Notes: generated from the letters alone by a model not told the origin. 64,000 nt of DNA from Bacteroidaceae bacterium (GCA_017470425.1 JAFUYT010000021.1:1-64000), one strand, 5' to 3'. Positions 54,614 through 63,156 are shown, numbered from the stretch's first letter. Made by a program: numbers and translations.

Positions 54614-55102
54614 TCAAAACGCGTCGCTGCGGGCATCTACGAGCCGTGCGGGCTGCAGGTCGATGTACTCCTCGATGGCATCAAACGCGGGACATTGCTT
54701 CAGCCATTCGTCCGGCGTGATGCGACCGTCGCGGTTGCGGTCGGGCGAGAGGTCGCGATGGCCCATGATGACCGCTGCGGGATACTGGTCGTGGAGACGC
54801 GTGAGGAGGGCGCGCAGCGACTGGCGCTGTTCCAGCGTACGCGTGTCGGCGGCGTGGCCGGTAGCGTCGATGCCGCCCTCGTAGCAGATCCCAATGCTGT
54901 GCTTGTTGTAGCCGCGGCAGTGGGCGCCTGCCATCCAGAGCGGACGGCCCTCATGGACCTGCCCATTGCAGGTGATGTAGAAGTGGTAGCCGATGTCCGC
55001 CCACCCGCGCAGCAGGTGATCTTCTTTACAGCGGCGGAAGCTGTAGTGCTGCCCGGCCTTGGTGGCCGAGCAGTGCAGGATGATGAGGTCGATGCGTCGC
55101 AT
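54614..55102 (-). CDS. N-acetylmuramoyl-L-alanine amidase
   Basis: A 162-residue amidase_2/PGRP-fold protein from ATG 55102 that cleaves between MurNAc and L-Ala of peptidoglycan. It has the zinc ligand His in LIILHCSATKAGQHY, IGYHFYITCNGQVHEGRP, GAHCRGYNKHSIGICYEGG and the second metal site VIMGHRDLSPDRNRDGRITP. There is no signal peptide. It lies 4 bp downstream of the smalltalk ORF, and an HU-like gene precedes both: a recurring Bacteroidales trio often seen near horizontally acquired DNA. Confidence 0.93.
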   Translation of the reverse strand: MRRIDLIILHCSATKAGQHYSFRRCKEDHLLRGWADIGYHFYITCNGQVHEGRPLWMAGAHCRGYNKHSIGICYEGGIDATGHAADTRTLEQRQSLRALLTRLHDQYPAAVIMGHRDLSPDRNRDGRITPDEWLKQCPAFDAIEEYIDLQPARLVDARSDAF

Positions 55103-55106
55103 AGTC

Positions 55107-55220
55107 TTAGTAGTTGACGAGGTTCGTGGCATGAGCACCGAGGGTGGTGAGCAGTGCCGTGATGATGGTGATGATGATTTCTCCGATCTGCCGGAGCACT
55201 TTCTTGGTGTTGGGATTCAT
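55107..55220 (-). CDS. Smalltalk-type small protein
   Basis: The ORF encodes a 37-residue peptide starting MNPNTKKVLRQIGEIIITII and ending LGAHATNLVNY. It has a basic N terminus and one hydrophobic helix of about 15-18 residues, the layout of the short smalltalk proteins encoded between HU-like and amidase genes in Bacteroidales. The stop is 4 bp from the amidase ATG, suggesting coupled translation. A membrane-associated role next to the amidase (holin-like or chaperone) is speculative. Confidence 0.75.
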   Translation of the reverse strand: MNPNTKKVLRQIGEIIITIITALLTTLGAHATNLVNY

Positions 55221-55252
55221 GATAGTTGATAGTTGAGAGTTGAGAGTTTAAA
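55218..55252. repeat. GATAGTTGA-type short repeat
   Basis: Tandem GATAGTTGA/GAGAGTTGA units overlap the smalltalk start region, similar to the repeat at 4717-4758. Confidence 0.5.
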
Positions 55253-55276
55253 GGGTAAGGACTGATTGTTTTCTTC

Positions 55277-55343
55277 ACCCCCTCTGCCCCCCACCCGGAG
55301 GCCCCTCCCTCCGGGAGGGGTGCCCAACGGGCGGGGTGGGGTC
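55277..55343. repeat. Family 1-like GC element after the HU-like gene
   Basis: ACCCCCTCTGCCCCCCACCC, then a CCCCTCCCTCCGGGAGGGG hairpin, then GGGGTGGGGTC. It begins exactly at the end of the HU-like gene and probably also acts as a terminator. It is intergenic rather than coding. Confidence 0.7.
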
Positions 55344-55874
55344 TTACTCGCCGTCAGAAGGCGTGTCCTCGGGAGTGGGCTCGGGAGTCTCGGGAGTGGT
55401 GTCGGGCGTAGCCTCGGCGAGGATGGCCTCGACATCGATGCCCAGCTTGGCAGCCTTCTTGGCGGCAGCCTGTGCCTTGCGAGTGATGGTCTCCTCGAAG
55501 ATCACGCCCTCCATGAGGTTGGTGAGATCCTCTCCGAGCTCGAAGTTCACGTTGAGCGCCTTGATGTTATCAGCGGTGAACTCGCTGCGGAGCTGCGTGC
55601 CCTCGGAGCTGAGGGAGGAGCGGAAGATGCCCAGGTTGGCCAGCTGAACGTCGTTGCCCTCCTGAAGGGCCTCGCGGATGCAGACGCCCAGGTCTTCGAG
55701 CACGCCCTTGATGGTGCCCTTGGTGAAGTTGGAGCCGTGGGAACGGATGTGGTTGACCATGTCGCTGGTGCCGAGCGTGCGCTCGTGCTGGAGGCGGGCG
55801 TAGAACTTCTCAGGCTCGTCGGGGTGGATGGGGTTGCGCTGTTTGTAAACGCTGTACTTGCAGGTCTGTTGCAT
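55344..55874 (-). CDS. HU/IHF-like DNA-binding protein with extended C terminus
   Basis: A 176-residue protein. The N-terminal part (CKYSVYKQRNPIHPDEPEKF) and the HU-like core (FTKGTIKGVLEDLGVCIREA, then LQEGNDVQLANLGIFRSS) follow the Bacteroidales HU-like family encoded beside smalltalk and amidase genes. The C-terminal tail is low-complexity and acidic, rich in Thr, Pro and Glu (from about residue 155). It may bind and bend DNA. Its own promoter motif lies about 98 bp upstream. Confidence 0.88.
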   Translation of the reverse strand: MQQTCKYSVYKQRNPIHPDEPEKFYARLQHERTLGTSDMVNHIRSHGSNFTKGTIKGVLEDLGVCIREALQEGNDVQLANLGIFRSSLSSEGTQLRSEFTADNIKALNVNFELGEDLTNLMEGVIFEETITRKAQAAAKKAAKLGIDVEAILAEATPDTTPETPEPTPEDTPSDGE

Positions 55875-55971
55875 AGTGGTGTTTGATTTTGTGTTTGTGT
55901 TGTGAATAAATTAGGTTAGGTTCTCTTGTCGCGGGAGTGTTCACGGCCGTGGTTCATCTCTTTTGACACTG

Positions 55972-55979
55972 CAAAGATA
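55972..55979 (-). promoter_or_regulatory. -7 promoter motif for the HU-like gene
   Basis: CAAAGATA on the plus strand is TATCTTTG on the minus strand, 98 bp before the HU-like start. Confidence 0.5.
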
Positions 55980-56139
55980 CGACCTTTTCCCCACACCACC
56001 AACGATTCCGCCCTCCCCCGCCCCGCCGTTTTGTATAAAATGCTTTACCGCGCTCATTATCAAGCACATCGACGATTGCAAAAAGAGAACGCCCTAAAAA
56101 AAGTATTACTTTCTTTCTCGCTATGCCGAAAGAAAGATG

Positions 56140-56147
56140 TATCTTTG
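56140..56147 (+). promoter_or_regulatory. -7 promoter motif for the RAYT-like gene
   Basis: TATCTTTG lies 22 bp before ATG 56169. This rules out the longer upstream in-frame starts. Confidence 0.65.
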
Positions 56148-56168
56148 CAGGCGGAACAAGACATCACC

Positions 56169-57446
56169 ATGCCTACCTCACGCGAAGAAATGATCAGGAT
56201 GGGGCTCACGCCCCATGACATCAATCACAACCAGCACCGCCGTGCCGCCTGGCGCGACTACAGCGTGGCGGGCCTGTATATGATCACGCTGTGCACCGAA
56301 GGGCGCCGCCCCCTCTTCGGCGAGCTGGCAGGCCAGATGCGCGCCCCGCGCGGCTCCGCCGATGCCCCGCACACCAGACTGAGCCCCCTGGGCCAGGTCA
56401 TCCACGACAAGGAGCTGCCCAAGATCCACCACACCTTCCCCATGGTGGAGCTCTGGCAGGCCGTCATCATGCCCGACCACCTCCACCTGCTCCTCTACAT
56501 CCGCGAGCCCCTCCCTCCCGGGAAGCACCTCGGCCACGTCATCGCCAGCTTCAAAGGAGGCTGCTCCCGCGCCTGGTGGACAATGACCGATCCCGCCGCC
56601 GCGCAGACCGCCATTCAGACCGCCGCTAACGCAGCGGGCACCCCAGCCGCGGGCACCCCAGCCACGGGCACCCCAGCTACAATGCCCACCGCCGCAGTGC
56701 CCACCGCCGCAGTGCCCACCGCCGCAGTGCCCGCAGTGTCAACTGCGGTCCCCTCCTCCCCCGCGGTCTCCTCCTCCCCCGCCGCGGTCCCCTCCCCGCG
56801 CGCCCCCCTCTTTGAGGCCGGCTACCATGACCGCATCATCAAACGCCCCGGCCAGCTGGAGACCATCAAGCGCTACATGGCCGACAACCCGCTGCGCGCA
56901 GTGATGCGCCGCGAGCTGCCTCACCTGTTGGAGCGGCGCCTCCACCTCCGCATCGGCGCGCATGACTACGCCGCCTTCGGCGGCCTGTTCCTGCTGAAAT
57001 GGCCAGAGAAAGAGCAGGTGTTCTACCACCGCAAGGACAAGGCCACAGGAGCCCCCACGGAGACCACAGAGGCCTTCCGCCGCAGCCGCGACCGCCAGCT
57101 GGAGGACGCCCGCGACGGCGTGGTCCTCGTCTCACCCGCCGTTTCGAAGGGCGAGAGCCTGGTCATCAACGCCGCCATCGACGAGGGGCTGCCAGTCATC
57201 CATCTGCAGAAGCAGCCCATCACCCGCTACTGGAAGCCTGAGCGCCGCCGCTTCGAGGCCTGCGCCCGTGGCTCTCTCCTCATCCTCTCGCCGTGGGGAC
57301 TGGACGAGCAACTGCAGACCGACACCCCTTCGGACTATGCCCGCTTCCATCGGCTGAACGACCTCGCCGCCGAGATATGCGCCACCACCGACGCCGTCCT
57401 CTTGGACATCTCCACCTACACACCGCGCCCCGCAGGCTCTCTCTGA
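56169..57446 (+). CDS. REP-associated (Y1/HUH) transposase-like protein with C-terminal domain
   Basis: A 425-residue protein. Residues 1-145 and about 215-260 form a Y1_Tnp/RAYT fold: AAWRDYSVAGLYMITLCTEG, the HUH site in VIMPDHLHLLLYI (HLH) and a probable catalytic Tyr in IKRYMADNPLRAV. In the middle, 60-70 residues are Ala/Pro/Thr-rich, encoded by 15-bp tandem repeats at 56693-56737. The C-terminal about 140 residues (DGVVLVSPAVSKGESLVINA, then IDEGLPVIHL) look like a Rossmann/SLOG-type domain found in related Bacteroidales proteins. RAYTs mobilise short palindromic repeats in other bacteria, making this a candidate partner for the family 1 elements here. Confidence 0.8.
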   Translation: MPTSREEMIRMGLTPHDINHNQHRRAAWRDYSVAGLYMITLCTEGRRPLFGELAGQMRAPRGSADAPHTRLSPLGQVIHDKELPKIHHTFPMVELWQAVIMPDHLHLLLYIREPLPPGKHLGHVIASFKGGCSRAWWTMTDPAAAQTAIQTAANAAGTPAAGTPATGTPATMPTAAVPTAAVPTAAVPAVSTAVPSSPAVSSSPAAVPSPRAPLFEAGYHDRIIKRPGQLETIKRYMADNPLRAVMRRELPHLLERRLHLRIGAHDYAAFGGLFLLKWPEKEQVFYHRKDKATGAPTETTEAFRRSRDRQLEDARDGVVLVSPAVSKGESLVINAAIDEGLPVIHLQKQPITRYWKPERRRFEACARGSLLILSPWGLDEQLQTDTPSDYARFHRLNDLAAEICATTDAVLLDISTYTPRPAGSL

Positions 57447-57479
57447 GCTGCGGGGCGCGGACGTGTAGCGGGGCATCAA

Positions 57480-57641
57480 TTATTCCCAGATGTTCCAGTC
57501 TTGCTGGTCCTTGGTGAGGATGTCGTTGGGATCGTTGAGCTTGTTGGCATCGCTGCTGTCGAGGGGTGTCGAGGTGGCGATGATGGTGGCAGGCGTTGTC
57601 TTGACGACCGCTACCTGCGGCTGCATATATGTCTTTTTCAT
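57480..57641 (-). CDS. Small protein of the MKKxYxxP type
   Basis: The ORF encodes 53 residues starting MKKTYMQPQVAVVKTTPATI and ending KDQQDWNIWE. Short proteins beginning MKKxYxxPxxxVVK with a tryptophan-rich end recur in Prevotella-like genomes near secreted proteins; their function is not known to me. No signal peptide. It lies between the RAYT-like gene (convergent) and an AT-rich inverted repeat, with a possible start only at 57641. Confidence 0.6.
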   Translation of the reverse strand: MKKTYMQPQVAVVKTTPATIIATSTPLDSSDANKLNDPNDILTKDQQDWNIWE

Positions 57642-57660
57642 TGTCAGATACATTATTATA

Positions 57661-57788
57661 ATTTATGATTAATTCGTGATTTAATTTATGATTAATTCAT
57701 GTAAAATAGGTCACTTCCCCTTGGTGGTTGTCATGTTCTTTCTTACATGAATTAACCATGAATTACGCCATCAATTTTTCACGAATTC
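57661..57788. repeat. AT-rich inverted-repeat element
   Basis: Left arm units ATTTATGATTAATTCGTGAT and TATGATTAATTCATGTAA, right arm TTACATGAATTAACCATGAA and TTCACGAATTC, and a core of about 38 bp. It resembles family 2 in architecture but not in core sequence. It separates the small protein and the large Ig/InlB-like gene. Confidence 0.65.
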
Positions 57789-57792
57789 TTTG

Positions 57793-60700
57793 TTACTTCA
57801 CGAGCACCTTCTTGCCGTTCATGATGTTCACGCCCTTCTGCAAGCGGCTCATCTTCTGCCCGGCGAGGTTGTAGATTTCAGAACCATGAACCGTTAACCC
57901 TTCACCCTGAACCGTACCGATGCCCGTAGGCAGGTCGAAGTCGAAGGTGAGGAACTCCTTGACGCCTGCAGCGACAGTCAGATAAGCCTTACCTGCCGGA
58001 ATGGTCACGCCGTTGCCCACGAGATAGAAGCCGACCTTTCCTTCGTTGTCGCCACTCTTGCCTACGCCGAGGGCAAAGATGGTGGAGCCGTCGCCGGTAG
58101 TAGAGCCAGTGGAGGTCTGGAGGAGGTTACTGGAGACATCGTCAGCTGCATCGGTAGTAGCGGGCAGATAGTATGTTCCAGCTTCGGCGTTCACGATGAT
58201 AGGCTCATCAGCAGGAATCTTTGTCACCTCTGTCAGGGATACAGAGCTTGCAGACGTGGAGACGGCGATATATGCCTTTACGCCAGAGGGCAGGGAGACC
58301 TTGTTCTTCGTGACGTATGTCGTGTATTCGGCAGAGCCCACGGTCACAGCCTCATGCACATCGAGAGAATAGGTGGCAGTCAGCGTGCGCTTGTACAGAT
58401 AGACATTTTCTTGGCCACCATTCTTATAGAAACGGAAGAAGCCGCTTGCATTGTAATGGAATACCGCACCAGCAGAGATAGCAATGTCTATATTTGATGA
58501 AGAATTGTAAGTGATGGATAGTGGGTAGTTAGCGGCAGTTGCTCTTGTAGCTGTTGCAGAAAGACCATTGCTGTTAGACGACTGATAATTATATTTGCCA
58601 TCCTTCGTCTTCATTAGATAGCCCTCAGACAAGTCAGAGTTGTCAACTGCTTCAATAGTAACATTATATGTGTCACCCCAAGATAAATCAACGACCTTTC
58701 CTGACAAATTAGCACCAGGATTCACGCTTACACCAGATGCACCCATTCCGCCTGTATCAGTACCGCCAACGCGACCATCTGCAAATGTATCATCGCTATA
58801 CGCAATCAGATAATCGCCGCGCCAGTCAGCCTGATCAGCTTCTACAAGACGATAGTCAGCACTGTAGCTGGAGGTGAAGACGGCATAGACGTCGAGGTTA
58901 GAAGTCACGGCTGCATCGTTAGCCACAAACACGGGGCTGGCAGCGCTGTTGGCTGTTGACCAGCCAGCGAAGGCCGTGGAGGGTGCATCGAGGTTCAGCT
59001 CTTCACCACTGACGCGGGTCGTGGTGTTCTTGACGCCACCGATGTAATAGTTCACGGTGTAAATGGGCAGGAATGTAGCCGTGACCGCTACGTCGCTGGC
59101 GGGCATCGTGAACTGGTTGTTGATGACGGTCACGGCGTTGCTGCTTTCATCCTCTACAGTCCAAGAGCCAAAGACGTAGTTGGCATCAGGCGTGGCTGTC
59201 AGAGTCACCGTCTCACCGGCTTTCGCCTCGGCTACATCGGCAGAAATGGTACCGCCGACCACTGCATCATCCACTACGATATCGTATTTTGCCGCAGCAT
59301 CGGCAAAGGTGGCACCGAACATCACATCGTCAAACGGCATGGTGAACACCAGGGGATTCTCCGTACTGTTATCCCAGTCATCGGGTATGCTTGTCCACTT
59401 TCCGAACGTATAACCGTCATCAGGTGTGGCTGTCAGCGTAACAGTAGCACCAGAAGCAACCGTCACATTACCACTACCATCGGGCACCTGTGCTACGCCG
59501 TTCACCTGCACAGCTGCACTGCCGTTAGTCATGTCATCAAGGGTGAGGGTGAAGTCACGGCTGATAGAATAAATATAGTTTCCTGTTGTATATTCTGGAG
59601 TAGTGCTGTTATAGTAGGTTACAGGGCCATACACAATAACGCGGTCGCCGACCTTCAAATCGGAAGCGGCAGAGAAATTGGTGTTCCCCAGATTTTTACC
59701 TCTATAAATCATCAACTGGCCAGTAGTCGTACCGTCATCGGAAATGTAGTAAGTGAGATAGGTGTTAGTCCCGCTTGTGTAAGTAGAACCTACTTCTGAG
59801 ATAATACCACTTGTGTATTTATTGCCTGTTCCGCCACCGGTGATGTAGGAAGTCACGGCTGCGACAGTATAGGGATTCTCCAAAGTTCCGGGAGCAGCTG
59901 TAACAGTAAGCCCTGTAACCGTCACTTCCTCACCAAGGAATGTACCGGTCACGGAAGTCGTGCCCTGAGTCAGAGGATCTGGGTTCCAGGTCACATAGCT
60001 CGTGACATTCTCTTCGCTGTCATCGCTGTATGTGGCCGTCACCGTCAACCCCGTCGCGTCAAAGCTCTGCCCAGCATAGTAGGTTGTTGTGGTAGGAGTA
60101 CCCGTATAGGCAAGAGTTGAAATCGTCTTGGCGCTCCACTTGGCATAGAGCGTAGTGCCAGCCGTAATCGAGAACGTGCTGCCCACGGCACGGTCAGTTC
60201 CGCTGCCGTCTGCGGCTGTGTTCCAGCCGTCGAAGGTGTAACCCACCTTGGCCAGATTGCCAGTATTGCCTAATACGATCACAGATGCACCAGATGCGTA
60301 GGTGTTCGCATCTGTGGGGACAGAGCCAGAAGTGGCACCATTGGCGTTATAAGTGACGGAGAAGCTGGAGGGCGCTGCAACTGGTTCAATCTCAATCTTG
60401 CTGACATAGGTAACTTGGTTTCCTGCAGAAAGCTTGAAAGAAGTAGATGTTGAAGTTGTCGTTGCAGTGACCGTTGCGCCTGTGCCTGCTTGAGCGTTGG
60501 CCACTGTAGTGTTACCTGTTACTGCATCTTCGCTGCCAATCTGAAGGGTTAGGGCGGCCTTACTACTATAGGTTACAGTTACTTTGAAACCATTCGAGCT
60601 GGTAATCGTCGGTGAGGTAAAAGTGCCAGTCGACGCTTTCATCTGGAGGTTGTTGTATGTTGTGCCACTGTACTTTCCAAGATTCATGCACTGATAGACA

Positions 60701-60906
60701 GTCCAGGTATATCCGCCGATAGTTTTAGTCGTGTTCGCTGTCGTAATGTACGATGAACCTACAGCAGAGAAATTGTCTATTGTCACGGTACTAGATGACA
60801 ATGCGATGTCGCCATCCGCCCACGCCTGCCCGGCAAACGCCGTGCACATAAGTGCCACGAGCATGACTGCTCGTAGCTTGAAGTTGTTAAGTAGTTTTTG
60901 AATCAT
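57793..60906 (-). CDS. Large secreted InlB/Ig-like repeat protein
   Basis: A 1037-residue protein with a signal peptide (LRAVMLVALMCTAFAGQAWA). A Listeria-Bacteroides (Flg_new) repeat is visible (SFSVTYNANGATSGSVPTD to TTLYAKW), then a bacterial Ig-like segment (YYAGQSFDATGLTVTATYSD). Two divergent InlB-type repeats follow (VTLTATPDDGYTFGKW and VTLTATPDANYVFGSW), and later beta-rich sequence. The C terminus (IYNLAGQKMSRLQKGVNI, then NGKKVLVK) is the secreted-protein tail. A surface-displayed adhesion or binding role is plausible. A promoter motif lies about 62 bp upstream. Confidence 0.8.
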   Translation of the reverse strand: MIQKLLNNFKLRAVMLVALMCTAFAGQAWADGDIALSSSTVTIDNFSAVGSSYITTANTTKTIGGYTWTVYQCMNLGKYSGTTYNNLQMKASTGTFTSPTITSSNGFKVTVTYSSKAALTLQIGSEDAVTGNTTVANAQAGTGATVTATTTSTSTSFKLSAGNQVTYVSKIEIEPVAAPSSFSVTYNANGATSGSVPTDANTYASGASVIVLGNTGNLAKVGYTFDGWNTAADGSGTDRAVGSTFSITAGTTLYAKWSAKTISTLAYTGTPTTTTYYAGQSFDATGLTVTATYSDDSEENVTSYVTWNPDPLTQGTTSVTGTFLGEEVTVTGLTVTAAPGTLENPYTVAAVTSYITGGGTGNKYTSGIISEVGSTYTSGTNTYLTYYISDDGTTTGQLMIYRGKNLGNTNFSAASDLKVGDRVIVYGPVTYYNSTTPEYTTGNYIYSISRDFTLTLDDMTNGSAAVQVNGVAQVPDGSGNVTVASGATVTLTATPDDGYTFGKWTSIPDDWDNSTENPLVFTMPFDDVMFGATFADAAAKYDIVVDDAVVGGTISADVAEAKAGETVTLTATPDANYVFGSWTVEDESSNAVTVINNQFTMPASDVAVTATFLPIYTVNYYIGGVKNTTTRVSGEELNLDAPSTAFAGWSTANSAASPVFVANDAAVTSNLDVYAVFTSSYSADYRLVEADQADWRGDYLIAYSDDTFADGRVGGTDTGGMGASGVSVNPGANLSGKVVDLSWGDTYNVTIEAVDNSDLSEGYLMKTKDGKYNYQSSNSNGLSATATRATAANYPLSITYNSSSNIDIAISAGAVFHYNASGFFRFYKNGGQENVYLYKRTLTATYSLDVHEAVTVGSAEYTTYVTKNKVSLPSGVKAYIAVSTSASSVSLTEVTKIPADEPIIVNAEAGTYYLPATTDAADDVSSNLLQTSTGSTTGDGSTIFALGVGKSGDNEGKVGFYLVGNGVTIPAGKAYLTVAAGVKEFLTFDFDLPTGIGTVQGEGLTVHGSEIYNLAGQKMSRLQKGVNIMNGKKVLVK

Positions 60907-60967
60907 GAGAGTAAGAAATTAGTTGTTATTTGAGTTTAGAAAGATCGCGGGTTTCTGAAATCGGGTG

Positions 60968-60975
60968 CAAAGGTA
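60968..60975 (-). promoter_or_regulatory. -7 promoter motif for the InlB/Ig-like gene
   Basis: CAAAGGTA on the plus strand reads TACCTTTG on the minus strand. Confidence 0.6.
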
Positions 60976-61036
60976 CACCTTTTGAAAATATTTAGCAAAT
61001 AAGTGTTCTTTTTTTTTTACAAATGTGAATTTTGTG

Positions 61037-61044
61037 TAACTTTG
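61037..61044 (+). promoter_or_regulatory. -7 promoter motif ahead of a structured leader
   Basis: TAACTTTG fits TAnnTTTG. Transcription would start near 61051, about 195 nt before the next gene. Confidence 0.55.
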
Positions 61045-61049
61045 CCCCC

Positions 61050-61200
61050 GCAAACGCAAGTGGTCCGCCGGATCAAACTACGTTTGCCGAATTTGCTTCC
61101 GTTCATCGGCGCGCCAGCGTGCGGGACCGGTGATGGAGTAAATTTGGTTATAAGAGTAAGAGGGGCGGTGGAGCCGTGAGGCCAGACGCCGCCCCGTTTT
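61050..61200 (+). ncRNA. Candidate structured RNA or attenuated leader
   Basis: Several stems can form: GCAAACG (61050-61056) with CGTTTGC (61081-61087), enclosing TGGTCC/GGATCA; TCATCGG (61103-61109) with CCGGTGA (61127-61133), enclosing CGCGC/GTGCG; and finally GGGGCGG (61162-61168) with CCGCCCC (61189-61195) followed by GTTTTT, a terminator-like end. With the promoter motif just upstream this could be a free RNA of about 150 nt or a regulatory leader of the next gene. I do not recognise a known class. Confidence 0.45.
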
Positions 61201-61244
61201 TCAGGACCGAAAGTGAAAACCGATAGAAAAGAAAGGAGGATGCA

Positions 61245-62522
61245 ATGGACACGAACGGAAACAACATCTATGACATGTGTGATGCCATGAGCCAGCGCTT
61301 CGAGGAGCACCAGGCGCAGCTGGCGCGGATCTGCGAGACGCTGGACTACCTGCACTCGCGACCCATCCCGAGCACGTCGCCCGCCGAGACGGAGGCGATG
61401 GCGGGAGCCTACGTGGCGGCCTTCGAGCTGTGCCTGTGCCGCGTGAAGGAGGTGCGCGAGCGCCTGGTGACGGTGCGCCCGGTGATCTGGGCGAACCGCC
61501 GCCATCTGCTGGAGGAGCAGATGCGGGAGCTGGAGCAGCAGTGCGACCGCCTGATGATGAACCGCCGCGCGCTGAGCGAACGCCTGGGAGCGGCGCCTAC
61601 GCAGATGCGGATGCAGGTGTGCAGCGCGCTGGAGGATCTGCTGCAGCAGATGGAGACGCTGCTGCGCGACATCGCCTGCAAGACGAGCCCGAAGGAGTTC
61701 AAGAACCAGGTGCTGGTGTTCTCGGCCAGCCGCTTCTACCGCGAGCGCCGCGTGGCGTTCCTCTCGCGGGTGCGCGCCAGCGTGCTCGACGAGTGTGCGC
61801 GGCAGGGCGTGCAGCTGACGGAGCAGCGCCACTACGAGACGTTCCGGCGCCTGCTCTGGGAGCACCCTGTGTATGGCGCCATCCTGCAGAAGTTCCCGGG
61901 GATCTACGTGAACGAGTACTACCGCGCCTCGGCCATCGAGGAGATGCTGCGGCCGCGGCCGGACGAGGACAGCCACGGCATCGGCCACTGGATGGACCTG
62001 CTCACGGCCGCGCAGCTGAACAAGGAGCGCAGCGACTGGGCGGCCGAGATCGCGAACAAGAAGCGCAAGCAGAAGTCGGAGTGCACTGCCGACGGCGAGG
62101 ACGGTCTGGCGGAGATGGGGACGGCGACGACACCGCGGACGGCGGCGGACGGGGCGCCGGGGCAGCTCCCGGGAGACCGCATCGCAGGGGCCATCCGGCG
62201 CCTGAAGGAGGAGGGACTGCTGCGCTTCAGCTATGACCATGCGTGGCTGATGGCGGCGATGAACGAGCGGCCGGACATGCCGCACTTCGCGCTGACGAAC
62301 GACTTCATCGCGTGGCTCCGCGCCGAGGGCGTGGAGGCGGACGCCTGCAAGTCGCAGGTGAACCGCTTCCGCAACCAGGTCCGCGGCCACCTGCCGAACT
62401 GGCAGTTCGGGGACTCGAAGGGGCAGAACGCCGACGAGCGCCGCCGGCGCACGACGCTGGCGGAGACGTTCATCGCGTGGGCCACGGCGGGCACGGGAAC
62501 AGCGCCGGAGAGTGCGCCGTGA
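61245..62522 (+). CDS. Helical protein of unknown function
   Basis: A 425-residue protein starting at an ATG with a strong Shine-Dalgarno (AAAGGAGG, 5 nt upstream), unusual for this phylum. Long helical segments dominate: EHQAQLARICETLDYLHSRP, RHLLEEQMRELEQQCDRLMM and CSALEDLLQQMETLLRDIAC. A basic patch, ANKKRKQKSECT, lies near residue 275. There is no signal peptide or known motif. Position near the HU-like/smalltalk/amidase genes and the replication-like gene suggests an accessory or mobile-element context. Not assigned to a family. Confidence 0.65.
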   Translation: MDTNGNNIYDMCDAMSQRFEEHQAQLARICETLDYLHSRPIPSTSPAETEAMAGAYVAAFELCLCRVKEVRERLVTVRPVIWANRRHLLEEQMRELEQQCDRLMMNRRALSERLGAAPTQMRMQVCSALEDLLQQMETLLRDIACKTSPKEFKNQVLVFSASRFYRERRVAFLSRVRASVLDECARQGVQLTEQRHYETFRRLLWEHPVYGAILQKFPGIYVNEYYRASAIEEMLRPRPDEDSHGIGHWMDLLTAAQLNKERSDWAAEIANKKRKQKSECTADGEDGLAEMGTATTPRTAADGAPGQLPGDRIAGAIRRLKEEGLLRFSYDHAWLMAAMNERPDMPHFALTNDFIAWLRAEGVEADACKSQVNRFRNQVRGHLPNWQFGDSKGQNADERRRRTTLAETFIAWATAGTGTAPESAP

Positions 62523-62608
62523 GTGCGCCGCTGCGGCCGGAAGCGAGCGCGCCGCGCCCGTAAGTGCGCCCCGCTGCGTGGATGCTTTGCCACGCCAGCG
62601 GGGCGCAC

Positions 62609-62616
62609 TACCTTTG
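62609..62616 (+). promoter_or_regulatory. -7 promoter motif
   Basis: TACCTTTG lies 32 bp before ATG 62648, which decides the start of that gene. Confidence 0.6.
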
Positions 62617-62647
62617 CGCTGTCTCACCAAACAACGTACAGACAGCA

Positions 62648-63094
62648 ATGAAACCACAGATCAACACTCTCCTGCTTGCCGCCCGCCAGGCGGAGCTGCA
62701 AGCCACCGAAGCGCACCGCACGCTCGCCACCGCATGTCAAACCCTGCAGGAAGCCCTCGCCGGAGCCTTCCGCCGCCGGCTGTGCCACGGCACCGTGTGG
62801 ACGGTGAACGCCGTGGAGTGGAGCGTGGCGGCGCTGGAGGTGTGGGTGACGGACAACGTGGAGTTCTCGCGCCCCACGCTGAAGCTCTTCCTGCGCCTGC
62901 GCCCCACGGACGACACGCCGCTGCTCTCCATCCTCCTGGAGGCCTCGCTGCCGCTCACGGCCGCCGACCTCACGCACGAACTGCCCTGCGACCTCACCCT
63001 GCCCACGACGATGCCGATGAACCAGCCCGTCACCCTCTACCCCCACTACCGCGCCCGCGCCTGGAAGACATTCCCGGAAGTGACGATGCGATAA
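62648..63094 (+). CDS. Small conserved-looking protein of unknown function
   Basis: A 148-residue protein from ATG 62648 (MKPQINTLLLAARQAELQAT). The N-terminal helix is followed by a likely beta-rich region (GTVWTVNAVEWSVAALEVWV, RPTLKLFLRLRPTD). No signal peptide, membrane segment or catalytic motif. A competing longer start at 62564 lies before the promoter motif. It precedes the acidic/replication-like gene by 62 bp and may share its transcript. Confidence 0.6.
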   Translation: MKPQINTLLLAARQAELQATEAHRTLATACQTLQEALAGAFRRRLCHGTVWTVNAVEWSVAALEVWVTDNVEFSRPTLKLFLRLRPTDDTPLLSILLEASLPLTAADLTHELPCDLTLPTTMPMNQPVTLYPHYRARAWKTFPEVTMR

Positions 63095-63156
63095 GGCGCC
63101 CGCAGACAACCACGAAAGCCATCACGAAAACGAACGAAAACCACCACCCGTCTATC

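Noticed and set aside
55926..56168. Upstream extension of the RAYT-like gene
   Set aside because: A promoter motif (TATCTTTG) lies inside it at 56140-56147, and the family match begins only after ATG 56169.
61050..61200. tRNA or 6S RNA
   Set aside because: No cloverleaf with a TψC-like arm and no long central-bubble helix could be drawn; the stems fit neither class.
62512..63156. Upstream extension of the 63157-63780 gene
   Set aside because: The extension overlaps the promoter-supported gene at 62648-63094 in another frame and is Pro/Ala/Arg-rich in the manner of shadow frames.
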